The translations under genes were made by a program, and so were the position numbers. The notes under the pieces are model-generated. The model did not search any database, was not told the origin of the DNA, and saw only the letters and a program-made list of their open reading frames with translations. From positions 1 through 39,064 of IMG/VR virus record IMGVR_UViG_3300025099_003085: a stretch of DNA of 39,064 bases. One strand, given 5' to 3'. The DNA comes from a virus. Shown here piece after piece: positions 8,086 through 15,663 of this stretch (position 1 is its first letter; each line of letters begins with the position of its first letter).

Positions 8086-9005
8086 CATACGCATATTTAG
8101 AAACCACTAACTATTGTAATTTAGATTGTAGTTTTTGCAACCGAATGGATGTAATCGGCCCACTTAAACACATGAGTTTAGAAGATTGGGGTAAGTTACT
8201 TGATGGTATAAAACATCATCCAATAGAAGAAGCAAAACTTATGGGGATGGGAGAACCAATGTTACATCCACAATTCGATGAAGTGTGTAGAATATTTAAA
8301 GAAGTATTTCCAAATTGTAAATTAATTGTTGCAACAAATTGTCAATATAATATTAAAGAGGGGTTAGAGTTTAGAAGGAAGTTTCAAGAATGTTTGAAGT
8401 ATATTGATGTGTTGTATTTCAGTATTGATGGTTGGGGTGAAAGTTATGAGAGAGACAGAGCACCAGCAAAATGGAAAAAACTAATTAAGTTTTTAAAAGA
8501 TTTTGAAACAATAAATCGTTATGATTGTGATTGTGTTGTAAATTATGTTGTAAATGCTTATAATGTTGATGATATAGAAAAGGTAGATAACCTCAGAAAA
8601 GAAAATAATTTAGGAATGTTAAGATTAAACATTGCTCAGATTTGGGATGAAGATATAAAGATGAGCGATGATTTAGCAACATCAGGTTATACGACAGAAC
8701 AATTAGATTATTTGAAAATTAATTGGAGTGATAACATTATGGGTAAATCCAAATGGGACTTTAAAGATTGTTTTTGGGTAAATAATGGTATTTATACTAC
8801 CGTAGAGGGTGATGTAAAAATGTGTTGTATGAATACAGGTGCTAAACCATTTGGTAATTTATTTGAAAACTCTATTGATGAAATAAGACTTATGGAAGAT
8901 TATCAGAATGTTAAGAAAGGTTGTAACACAAACAATCCTACATTACATTGTAAAAATTGTTCATATAAAGAATTAGTTCCAATATTGGATTACGTAGGAG
9001 TGTGA
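8070..9005 (+). CDS. Radical SAM/SPASM-type protein
   Basis: This 311-residue protein starts with T-T-N-Y-C16-N-L-D-C20-S-F-C23, the CxxxCxxC that holds the SAM-binding 4Fe-4S cluster. A G-M-G-E-P motif about 35 residues later is the usual SAM-contacting segment. Near the C-terminus are further cysteines (C-F-W at about 230, K-M-C-C-M, and C-N-T...H-C-K-N-C) arranged like a SPASM/twitch auxiliary-cluster domain. SPASM enzymes include peptide maturases and sugar or alcohol dehydrogenases. No precursor peptide gene is visible nearby, so a radical modification or dehydrogenation of the sugar or amino intermediate is more likely. The start overlaps the previous gene by 16 bases. Confidence 0.85.
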   Translation: MFKPITYAYLETTNYCNLDCSFCNRMDVIGPLKHMSLEDWGKLLDGIKHHPIEEAKLMGMGEPMLHPQFDEVCRIFKEVFPNCKLIVATNCQYNIKEGLEFRRKFQECLKYIDVLYFSIDGWGESYERDRAPAKWKKLIKFLKDFETINRYDCDCVVNYVVNAYNVDDIEKVDNLRKENNLGMLRLNIAQIWDEDIKMSDDLATSGYTTEQLDYLKINWSDNIMGKSKWDFKDCFWVNNGIYTTVEGDVKMCCMNTGAKPFGNLFENSIDEIRLMEDYQNVKKGCNTNNPTLHCKNCSYKELVPILDYVGV

Positions 9006-10021
9006 TGAAGCACTATTTAAAAAATATAAAAAGAAAATTTGATACAGATGATAAATCTAAGTATGATTTTGTATTGAATCAAAGTGAAAGAACACAACCG
9101 ATACCCGATTTTGCAAAGTTTTTACAGACTATTACTCAAGAAGATTTTTTTTATTATCCAAATACTGAAGAATTTAAATTTAAACTGGGAATGTGGTATG
9201 GTGTACAAACTAATCAGATTTTTTTAAGTGCTGGTTCTGATATAGGAATAAAGTCTGTTTTTGAAACGTTTACAGATGGTGGTAGAGTTGTAACTTCAAA
9301 TCCATCATTTCCAATGTACAAAGTGTATAGTGAATTGTATCAATGTGAATACTTTGGAATACCACACGAAAAGGATTACACGATATCTATGGAAAAGATA
9401 TTGTCCAATATTACACACGATACAGATTTAGTTATTTTGGCAAATCCAAATAGTCCAATGGGAGAGTATAAATCTTTCGATGAAATACGAATATTATTAG
9501 AACAAGATGTACCTGTATTAATTGATGAGGCATACATAGAATTTACCGATAAAGATAGTGTGTTAAAATACATTCACGAATATCCTAATTTAATTGTTAC
9601 AAGAACTTTCTCAAAAGGATTTGGAGCAGCAGGATGTAGAGTTGGTTGTGTGATTTCACATGAAAATAATATTGAGTTGATAAGTAAATTTAGGCATATG
9701 TATGAGATTACAGGAGTGTCTATGAAGTATTGTGAATTTTTATTGAATAACCACAATTTGGTTGATATTTATATAGAGAGTGTAAAGAAAGAAAAGAAAA
9801 AATTAGTTTCAATGTTAAATGGTTATGATGTCATAGATTCTAATTGTAATTGGATACATTTTAATACAAAAGATGATAATTTAAAAACTAAACAAATATT
9901 TGATAAACATAAAGTTTTGGTTAAGTATTGTAAACTTCCACACGATGATAGAAAAAATTGGTGCAGATTAACAATACAACCAAATTTAACAAAAGAAAAA
10001 TTTATAAAGGAATTGTTATGA
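9005..10021 (+). CDS. PLP-dependent aminotransferase (HisC-like, class I/II)
   Basis: A fold-type I aminotransferase of about 338 residues. Visible motifs are A-N-P-N-S-P-M-G (substrate/PLP asparagine), I-D-E-A-Y-I-E-F (Asp and Tyr contacting PLP), R-T-F-S-K-G-F-G with the Schiff-base lysine near residue 204, and a C-terminal C-R-L-T-I with the substrate arginine. These are closest to histidinol-phosphate aminotransferase and CobD-like enzymes. I start it at the ATG at 9005 because AGGAG at 8996-9000 is well spaced; the GTG at 9002 would be too close to it. It probably makes an amino-sugar or amino-alcohol in this cassette rather than histidine, since no other his genes are present. Confidence 0.9.
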   Translation: MKHYLKNIKRKFDTDDKSKYDFVLNQSERTQPIPDFAKFLQTITQEDFFYYPNTEEFKFKLGMWYGVQTNQIFLSAGSDIGIKSVFETFTDGGRVVTSNPSFPMYKVYSELYQCEYFGIPHEKDYTISMEKILSNITHDTDLVILANPNSPMGEYKSFDEIRILLEQDVPVLIDEAYIEFTDKDSVLKYIHEYPNLIVTRTFSKGFGAAGCRVGCVISHENNIELISKFRHMYEITGVSMKYCEFLLNNHNLVDIYIESVKKEKKKLVSMLNGYDVIDSNCNWIHFNTKDDNLKTKQIFDKHKVLVKYCKLPHDDRKNWCRLTIQPNLTKEKFIKELL

Positions 10022-10851
10022 ATAAGAAATTTCTAAAGAAAAAACGAAATCAAATCATAGAAGATATGTTTGAAATGTGTATTAAGGCAGGTGATGGTCA
10101 CGTTACTTCGTGTCTTTCTTGTGCAGATATAATGACCTTATTGTTTTATGGTGGATATGTTAATCATAATCCTAAAAATCCACAATGGAATAAAAGGGAC
10201 AGATTTATATTGAGTAAGGCTCAGGCAAGTCCTATTTTTTATACTATTTTAGCAGACAGAGGTTATTTTGATAAAAAAGAAATGGATAAGTTTGCACAAC
10301 AAGATGGAATATTTGGAGTTCATTTACAAAGTGATGTACCAGGTGCAGAAATATCTGCAGGTTCACTTGGACACGGATTTGGATTGGCCTCTGGTATTGC
10401 GTTAAGTGCAAAACTTAATACAGAATTGTATTTGACTTATTGTTTGTTGGGTGATGGGGAACTATATGAGGGTTCTGTATGGGAAACTGCAATGTTTGCA
10501 TCACATCATAGATTAAATAATTTAGTTGCTATTGTAGATAGGAACTCACAATGTACTCTTGACTTTACAGAAAATATTGTTAAGTTGGAACCAATTGAAG
10601 ATAAATGGAAATCATTTGGTTGGGAAGTTAAACGAGTTGATGGACACAATTTGAAAGAATTACAACGTGTATTCAAGTATGTAAGGGCTAGAAGAAGTGA
10701 TAAACCTTTAGTGATTATAGCAGATACTGTAAAAGGAAAAGGTATTGATTATTTATCATATAAACCATTATGGCATGGTGGAACACCAATTAAAGATGAA
10801 GATGTGAACGCATCAAGAAAAGATTTACAAAGGAGTGTTCAAAATGGGTAA
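10018..10851 (+). CDS. Transketolase, N-terminal (TPP-binding) subunit
   Basis: A protein of about 277 residues equal to the TPP-pyrophosphate domain of transketolase. It has G-H-V-T-S-C-L-S near the N-terminus (equivalent of the GHPG region), A-G-S-L-G-H-G-F-G at about 114-122, and the TPP motif G145-D-G-E-L-Y-E-G...N-N-L-V-A-I-V-D-R-N. I start it at the ATG at 10018, which forms ATGA with the aminotransferase stop and has AAAGG upstream; an upstream in-frame extension to 9958 lies inside the aminotransferase gene. The partner subunit follows directly. Split transketolases in polysaccharide clusters move two-carbon units between sugars; the substrate here is unknown. Confidence 0.9.
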   Translation: MNKKFLKKKRNQIIEDMFEMCIKAGDGHVTSCLSCADIMTLLFYGGYVNHNPKNPQWNKRDRFILSKAQASPIFYTILADRGYFDKKEMDKFAQQDGIFGVHLQSDVPGAEISAGSLGHGFGLASGIALSAKLNTELYLTYCLLGDGELYEGSVWETAMFASHHRLNNLVAIVDRNSQCTLDFTENIVKLEPIEDKWKSFGWEVKRVDGHNLKELQRVFKYVRARRSDKPLVIIADTVKGKGIDYLSYKPLWHGGTPIKDEDVNASRKDLQRSVQNG

Positions 10852-11785
10852 AAATACCAAAAGTACTATTTTAAATCAAAAATATAGTCAAAGAGATGCA
10901 TTTTTTACAAAAGTGTATGAAATGATGAAAGACGATAGTGATATTGTTATAGTTGTAGCAGATCAAGGAGCACCAATATTTGATAAGGTAAGACGAGATT
11001 TTCCTCATAGATTTTTTAATGTAGGAATTGCAGAACAACAAGCCGTTCTACTTGCATCTGGATTGGCCAAAGAAGGTAAAAAAGTTTTTGTTTATGCAAT
11101 TTCAACATTTATGATAATGAGATGTTATGAACAAATAAGAGTTTCTCAAGGTGTGATGAAATTACCAATCACGATAGTTGGAGTTGGTAGTGGATATAGT
11201 TATGATGATTCAGGCCCAACACATCATATGTTAGAGGATATTTCTATTATGAGAGTTTTACCACATATGACAATTAATAGTATTACAGATAATGTAATGG
11301 CAAAAATGATAGCAGAAGAATCTGTAAATATGAATACACCAAATTATGTTAGATTGGATAGACATATAAGACCAGATATTTATAAAGATGATGACGATCT
11401 TTCATTTGGTTATAATGTTTTAGAAGAAGGTACAGATGGTTATTTTATTTCAACGGGCATAATGACTGATGTGGCAATACAACATTATGATGGAAAATTA
11501 GGTATAATTGATTTACATACCATTCCTTGTCACGAAAGTTCCCTTTCAGAAATTATACAGGATAAAAAAGTAATTACACTTGAAGAACACTTTTTGCCTG
11601 GTGGTTTAGGAAGTTATGTTTTAGAGATTATTTCAGATAACGATTTAAATACAAGAGTAAGACGAATAGGATTAAAACAGGCATACATTTATCGTTATGG
11701 TGGTAGACAAGATAATTGGGATTATCATGGATTAAAATCCTCAAATATTATTAAAATAAAGGATGAGTTTCTTGAGAGAATATGA
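10844..11785 (+). CDS. Transketolase, C-terminal (pyrimidine-binding) subunit
   Basis: A protein of about 313 residues with the pyrimidine-binding and C-terminal domains of transketolase/DXS-like enzymes. R-F-F-N-V-G-I-A-E64-Q-Q carries the glutamate that activates TPP. Then come F-V-Y-A-I-S-T-F, a G-x-G-S-G-Y segment, D-D-S-G-P-T-H-H, and the C-terminal L-E-E-H-F...G-G-L-G-S. The ATG at 10844 is 8 bases after AGGAG (10831-10835) and overlaps the partner's stop by 8 bases (ATGGGTAA), so translation is probably coupled and the two chains made in equal amounts. A GTG at 10835 lies within the ribosome site and is unlikely. It works with the upstream subunit as one heteromeric enzyme. Confidence 0.9.
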   Translation: MGKNTKSTILNQKYSQRDAFFTKVYEMMKDDSDIVIVVADQGAPIFDKVRRDFPHRFFNVGIAEQQAVLLASGLAKEGKKVFVYAISTFMIMRCYEQIRVSQGVMKLPITIVGVGSGYSYDDSGPTHHMLEDISIMRVLPHMTINSITDNVMAKMIAEESVNMNTPNYVRLDRHIRPDIYKDDDDLSFGYNVLEEGTDGYFISTGIMTDVAIQHYDGKLGIIDLHTIPCHESSLSEIIQDKKVITLEEHFLPGGLGSYVLEIISDNDLNTRVRRIGLKQAYIYRYGGRQDNWDYHGLKSSNIIKIKDEFLERI

Positions 11786-12720
11786 ATAAGCAAAAAACGT
11801 TAATTGGGGTTGGTTGCTCACATACACAAGGAAGTGCGTTTATAGTTGGGCCAGAAACTCCAGATGAAAATGGTATGTATGAATTGGCCTCATCACAATT
11901 AAAGGAAAAATATAAAACAGATAAGGTTGATGAAAAGTTTATAACTAATCTGTCTTGGGTTGGTAAGTTAAATAAATATTTAAAGTATGACAGAGTTCTA
12001 AACTTTGGACTTGGTGGTAGAGGATTAGAGCCAAATATCAGAAGTCTAAGAAGTTATGCATATAAAGTTAAAGATTTATCAAATCATTTAATTGTAATTA
12101 TGCCGGCACCCGCGACAAGAAAAGAAGTTTTACATTTAAATCCTAAAAAAGAATATACAGGTGACTTTTTTAATGATACAAGTGACCATGAAACTATACA
12201 AAGACAGAGTAATTATGTATTAGATGGACATTTAACAAATGGGATTGAAGATATACATCCAAACGCTAATTTAAAGAAAAGTTATTTTGAAAACTATTAT
12301 CATGAAGAATATTTTGAGTATATATCTATAATGGACTTGTATTATTTACAAGACTATTTAGAATTAAAGGGTGCAAAAGTTTTCATTTGTGTGACTCTTG
12401 CTGGATATGGGGCTCCAGAAATATCCGTTGAATATTATTATGAGAAATTAATTAGTAATTCAAATAAATGGTATGAGTTTTTTACACCAGAACATTCATT
12501 TCATACAGAATTACAAACTCCACCTAATATTAAAGAGGTTATAAAAAAGATTAATTGGTTATTTTCAATCAGTACAGATGAATCTCTTTATTTATCAGCA
12601 AAAAAAGAGGGATTTAATTTACATGAAGCTGGATTAGTTCATGATGATAGACATTTAACAGAACTTGGTAATGAAATATTGGCTCAAGGGTTGTATAGTG
12701 AGTTGAAAAAATATGAATAA
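11782..12720 (+). CDS. SGNH-hydrolase-like protein, longer type
   Basis: A 312-residue protein with SGNH-like blocks: G-V-G-C-S-H-T-Q-G at residues 9-17 (S13 as nucleophile candidate), L-N-F-G-L-G-G-R-G for block II, and a C-terminal D288-D-R-H291-L-T-E-L-G-N-E-I-L for the Asp-His pair followed by the usual helix. Between blocks II and V it has an insert rich in Tyr/Asp/Glu that the gene at 7432 lacks. It starts as ATGA on the transketolase stop. No signal peptide is present. A carbohydrate esterase or O-acyltransferase role fits the neighbours but is inferred. Confidence 0.6.
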   Translation: MNKQKTLIGVGCSHTQGSAFIVGPETPDENGMYELASSQLKEKYKTDKVDEKFITNLSWVGKLNKYLKYDRVLNFGLGGRGLEPNIRSLRSYAYKVKDLSNHLIVIMPAPATRKEVLHLNPKKEYTGDFFNDTSDHETIQRQSNYVLDGHLTNGIEDIHPNANLKKSYFENYYHEEYFEYISIMDLYYLQDYLELKGAKVFICVTLAGYGAPEISVEYYYEKLISNSNKWYEFFTPEHSFHTELQTPPNIKEVIKKINWLFSISTDESLYLSAKKEGFNLHEAGLVHDDRHLTELGNEILAQGLYSELKKYE

Positions 12721-13468
12721 ATTACACTTTTCTGATGAAGATACAAATTTATTAAGAACCGAAAAATATTTAAAAAAGTTTGATAGAAAAAAGACGTTAC
12801 GATATTTAATTGATATTGATAATCCAACAATATTTGATTTAGGTGCAAATAACGGTAAAAGTACAGTTGATTTTAAAAATATTTGGTCTAATTCAGTAAT
12901 TCATAGTTTTGAACCACAACAAGAATGTTGGAATGAATTTAATAAAAATTTGAAACATTGCAATGATGATAGTGTTATTTTAAATAAGGTTGCGGTAGGT
13001 AATGTTTCTGACAATAGTAAAAGATTTTATACACACGATATAAGCACTGGTTTGGCTGGATTCAATAAAATAAATACTAAAAGTGGTGATTCCATTGATA
13101 TAAATAAATTGAAACAGGGTGGTGTCAATCACGAAAGAAATGTACAGGTTATCAGACTTGATAATTATATGAATGATAATAATATTGAAATGGTAAATTT
13201 AGTTAAAATAGATTGTCAAGGATTTGAACCAGAAATACTTGAAGGATTTGGAAATAGATTATCAGACGTTGAGGTGGTGGTTACCGAACTTATGTTATAT
13301 GATTTATACGAACGTAGTTTATCCTTTAGTGAGATTGAAAAATTTTTAATACCAAATGGGTTTCAACTATATGATATTACTCATATAGCTAAAAATCCAA
13401 TGAATGGTAGAACTGATTGGGTTGATGTGTTATATTTAAATACTACAAGGAGAAAATATCATGATTAA
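12713..13468 (+). CDS. FkbM-family SAM-dependent methyltransferase
   Basis: A 251-residue protein with a SAM-binding motif I of F-D-L-G-A-N-N-G-K-S-T at residues 41-51, an acidic end of beta-2 in H-S-F-E-P (64-68), and the family-typical L-V-K-I-D-C-Q-G-F-E-P-E-I-L followed by V-V-V-T-E-L. This pattern is diagnostic of the FkbM family, which O-methylates sugars and natural products. The ATG overlaps the previous stop by 8 bases (ATGAATAA). It probably methylates a glycan or its precursor; the position of methylation cannot be told. Confidence 0.85.
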   Translation: MNKLHFSDEDTNLLRTEKYLKKFDRKKTLRYLIDIDNPTIFDLGANNGKSTVDFKNIWSNSVIHSFEPQQECWNEFNKNLKHCNDDSVILNKVAVGNVSDNSKRFYTHDISTGLAGFNKINTKSGDSIDINKLKQGGVNHERNVQVIRLDNYMNDNNIEMVNLVKIDCQGFEPEILEGFGNRLSDVEVVVTELMLYDLYERSLSFSEIEKFLIPNGFQLYDITHIAKNPMNGRTDWVDVLYLNTTRRKYHD

Positions 13469-13565
13469 ATGGATTAAAAATTTTTATTTAAAAATAAAAT
13501 TAAATTATCGGTATAAAAAGAAATTAAAAGAACTTAGAAAACGAGATCCGTTTATTTATAAATAG
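13461..13565 (+). CDS. Small basic protein, 34 residues
   Basis: This short frame runs from the ATG at 13461 to the TAG at 13563-13565. It has a strong AAGGAG ribosome site 7 bases upstream and an 8-base overlap with the methyltransferase stop (ATGATTAA), the same junction type as its neighbours. The product is highly basic and aromatic, beginning M-I-K-W-I-K-N-F-Y and ending L-R-K-R-D-P-F-I-Y-K. Very small Lys/Arg-rich proteins with an RKRDPFIY-like end are familiar from T4-like phage genomes, but I know no function. An amphipathic membrane- or nucleic-acid-binding role would be a guess. Confidence 0.65.
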   Translation: MIKWIKNFYLKIKLNYRYKKKLKELRKRDPFIYK

Positions 13566-13573
13566 GAGATATT

Positions 13574-13981
13574 ATGAAACGAAAATGGTTACCAACATTA
13601 GGTGAACTAATAGATAGACTTAGTATACATCAGTTAAAAGAAGTTTTCATACCAGAGAACAAGAAGAATTATGCTAAAGAGATGGGTGATATGGTTCATG
13701 ATATTGATTTAATTATCAAAGAAAACGATGGAAAGATAGATGGTGAATTTATCAGAGCAGTCATTGTTCTTGCACAAATGAACGCACACATTTGGTATAA
13801 TGAATCACAAGTTCGTAAAGGTGAAAAGGGTAGTGATAATCTTATGTTAACTCATGGATTAAATGGAATTAGAAATACTGCTATCAATAAAATTATGGAA
13901 GTGGTTGGTGGTAGAAAAGACTACAAAATAGATTGTATTGCAGCAGATTTTAAAGATTGGGAAGTCAGTTGGGAAGACTAA
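13574..13981 (+). CDS. Helical protein of unknown function with LGELIDRLSI motif
   Basis: A 135-residue protein preceded by a good AGGAG ribosome site. It opens with L-P-T-L-G-E-L-I-D-R-L-S-I and contains amphipathic helices (K-E-M-x-D-M-V-H-D-I-D-L-I-I) and a M-N-A-H-I-W-Y-N-E segment. The L-G-E-L-I-D-R-L-S-I opening resembles short helical proteins found beside glycosyltransferases (DUF4254/DUF6165-like), a weak resemblance. Proteins of this kind also occur singly in T4-like phages. No catalytic motif is evident and no function can be assigned. Confidence 0.7.
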   Translation: MKRKWLPTLGELIDRLSIHQLKEVFIPENKKNYAKEMGDMVHDIDLIIKENDGKIDGEFIRAVIVLAQMNAHIWYNESQVRKGEKGSDNLMLTHGLNGIRNTAINKIMEVVGGRKDYKIDCIAADFKDWEVSWED

Positions 13982-14544
13982 ACCTAATTAAAAACAACAA
14001 ACTTACAAAATTATCTGGTAAATCATTAGAGGTTTTAAATCACGAAAAAAATAAACTTGAATTAAAAAACAATGAATTGTTTGATGTTTGTTACTTTAGT
14101 ATTGATGATTATGATTTACAATTACCGACTACCTTTCAAAAAATTCCATCGAAAACTATTAAAGTATTCAAGAAAAAAATAATCAAAGTTAGAAATGATG
14201 ATGAACAATGGAATGATGTTCAAGGTATAAAAGATACGGGTGGTAATAAAGATAAAGATATGAGTACAATTGTCTCAAGTTATGATGCACAAAAAACTAA
14301 GAAAATTATCAATAACAATTTGACATTTCAAACACTTACTATATTTACACCTAATTATTGGTATTGTAATTCAGTTGAATTTACTGCCATCTCACAATAT
14401 TACAAAAGTGGATATGATACTTTTGCAAAAAAATATTGGGAACTTTGGTATGAATTACAAGGACAATATTTGATTACACAAAAAGAAAAAAAATATTTAC
14501 CATTTGTAAATTATATAAAAAGATTAGGATTTAATTATGAGTAA
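13969..14544 (+). CDS. Hypothetical protein with uncertain non-ATG start
   Basis: The frame is open from upstream of the previous stop to the TAA at 14542-14544 and encodes about 190 residues. No ATG occurs until about residue 100, so it must start at a non-ATG codon or be read through coupling. TTG codons at 13957 and 13969, both within the end of the previous gene, are the candidates; 13969 has a GGGAAG upstream. The protein is Lys/Asn-rich, with a central charged stretch and a C-terminal aromatic region (Y-W-E-L-W-Y-E-L-Q-G-Q-Y). I do not recognise the family. Its place between a helical unknown and a glycosyltransferase-like gene gives no firm clue. Confidence 0.5.
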   Translation: MGRLNLIKNNKLTKLSGKSLEVLNHEKNKLELKNNELFDVCYFSIDDYDLQLPTTFQKIPSKTIKVFKKKIIKVRNDDEQWNDVQGIKDTGGNKDKDMSTIVSSYDAQKTKKIINNNLTFQTLTIFTPNYWYCNSVEFTAISQYYKSGYDTFAKKYWELWYELQGQYLITQKEKKYLPFVNYIKRLGFNYE

Positions 14545-15220
14545 AGTGGCGGTTTGTTTGGCAGGTGAAATGAGATATTGGGAAGTTATGAATCCCATTT
14601 ACAAATCTTGGGATGTTGATTTTTTTGTATCTACTTGGGACACTACTAATCGTAAAGAAGACAATTATCCATACAAGTTTCACGGAAATACAGATATAAA
14701 TGATGATATATTAAAAACTTTGAGTCCAAAAGGATATGAATTTTTATCAAAAGAGGTAGAGAATAAATTTGAATTTAATATGCCAAAATATTATTATTTA
14801 GTTTACAGAAGTAATTTATTAAAAACACAATATGAATTAGATAATAATTTTAAATACGATTGTGTATTAATGACAAGGCCCGATGTTTATTATAGTAAAA
14901 ATTTAATCAGACAACTCCAATCAAAAAAACTTGATGAATTAGTTTTATATTCTGGACCAGTAAATTACCAAGAGGAATTTTTTGGAATAGGGATGAATGA
15001 TCTTGCAGCATATGGAACATCGGCCACAATGGATATATTTTCATCACTCTACAAACATCAGTATTTAAGTGGTAATCACAATATGTTACCAATTGGACAC
15101 TCAATAATTCCACACTATTTAAAATATGTTGGTTTGGATTTAGGTAGAAGAGAAGTATATCAAAATGTCATCAATAAAATTAGAAGACCAGACGAGTATG
15201 AACGACTTAAACGAAATTGA
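14537..15220 (+). CDS. Glycosyltransferase-like protein (GT-A type)
   Basis: A 227-residue protein starting V-A-V-C-L-A-G-E-M-R-Y, then D-V-D-F-F-V-S-T-W, and later Y-D-C-V-L-M-T-R-P-D-V-Y-Y. The combination of an N-terminal (S/A)G-x-x-R, a DxFxxTW strand and a tRPD motif is typical of a family of GT-A-like proteins in phages, algae and bacterial surface-glycan clusters, where the D of RPD corresponds to a metal/sugar-binding position. The ATG overlaps the previous stop by 8 bases (ATGAGTAA). I infer a glycosyltransferase that finishes the cassette; donor and acceptor are unknown. Confidence 0.6.
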   Translation: MSKVAVCLAGEMRYWEVMNPIYKSWDVDFFVSTWDTTNRKEDNYPYKFHGNTDINDDILKTLSPKGYEFLSKEVENKFEFNMPKYYYLVYRSNLLKTQYELDNNFKYDCVLMTRPDVYYSKNLIRQLQSKKLDELVLYSGPVNYQEEFFGIGMNDLAAYGTSATMDIFSSLYKHQYLSGNHNMLPIGHSIIPHYLKYVGLDLGRREVYQNVINKIRRPDEYERLKRN

Positions 15221-15614
15221 ATTTTTTCTAAAATTATTTCCACAAGACTATGATTTAATTAAAAAAGAAGATTTGGTAGATTTTGTCGGAAACCCATTTA
15301 CTTTTATTAAGAGTTTAGAGGAACTAAATACACCAAGAACAGAAGATGAAGGACCAGTTTGTGAGTGTGTGGGTGAGAATACAAATAAATCATTAGTATT
15401 GTATTTTCAATCAATTATTACTCAAGGTATTGAAATACCTGTATATATAAACAATAAAAATCAAATTATGGATGGTTACCATAGAGTTCAGGCATATCAT
15501 TTACTTGGTAGAGAGAAAATACCATATTATCGTAATAAATTATGGAGAAATCATGGTTTTTGTTGGAAAAAAGGTATAGAAGGTAGAAGAAGATTACGTT
15601 TAAAATCTTGGTAA
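15198..15614 (+). CDS. ParB/sulfiredoxin-like domain protein
   Basis: A protein of about 138 residues if started at the ATG at 15198, which overlaps the previous gene by 23 bases; an ATG at 15165 would add 11 residues. The middle carries I-E-I-P-V-Y-I-N-N-K-N-Q-I-M-D-G-Y-H-R-V-Q-A-Y-H-L-L-G, split here as the IPVYI strand, the DGYHR active-site-like segment and the following helix. This is the ParB/Srx fold motif (D-G-x-H-R). Such domains bind nucleotides (CTP/ATP) and may nick DNA or phosphorylate. The C-terminus is strongly basic (R-R-R-L-R-L-K-S-W). The role is unknown. A promoter-like AT box follows. Confidence 0.6.
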   Translation: MNDLNEIEFFLKLFPQDYDLIKKEDLVDFVGNPFTFIKSLEELNTPRTEDEGPVCECVGENTNKSLVLYFQSIITQGIEIPVYINNKNQIMDGYHRVQAYHLLGREKIPYYRNKLWRNHGFCWKKGIEGRRRLRLKSW

Positions 15615-15628
15615 ATTTTATTATTATA

Positions 15629-15636
15629 TATTTATA
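15629..15636 (+). promoter_or_regulatory. TATTTATA box, possible late promoter
   Basis: TATATTTATA lies in the 49-base gap before the kinase gene at 15664. The same box recurs in the gaps before four other head genes. It resembles, in reverse complement, the T4 late promoter TATAAATA. Function is inferred from recurrence only. Confidence 0.35.
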
Positions 15637-15663
15637 ATTGTAACAATCTACTCGGAAAGTATT

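Noticed and set aside
9958-10017. Upstream extension of the transketolase N-terminal gene
   Set aside because: It lies inside the aminotransferase gene. The ATG at 10018 has a ribosome site and an ATGA overlap, and the family N-terminus begins there.
13557-13564. Exact T4 late promoter core TATAAATA
   Set aside because: It lies inside the end of the 34-residue gene and only 9 bases before the next ATG, leaving no room for a leader, so it is probably coding sequence (I-Y-K-stop).
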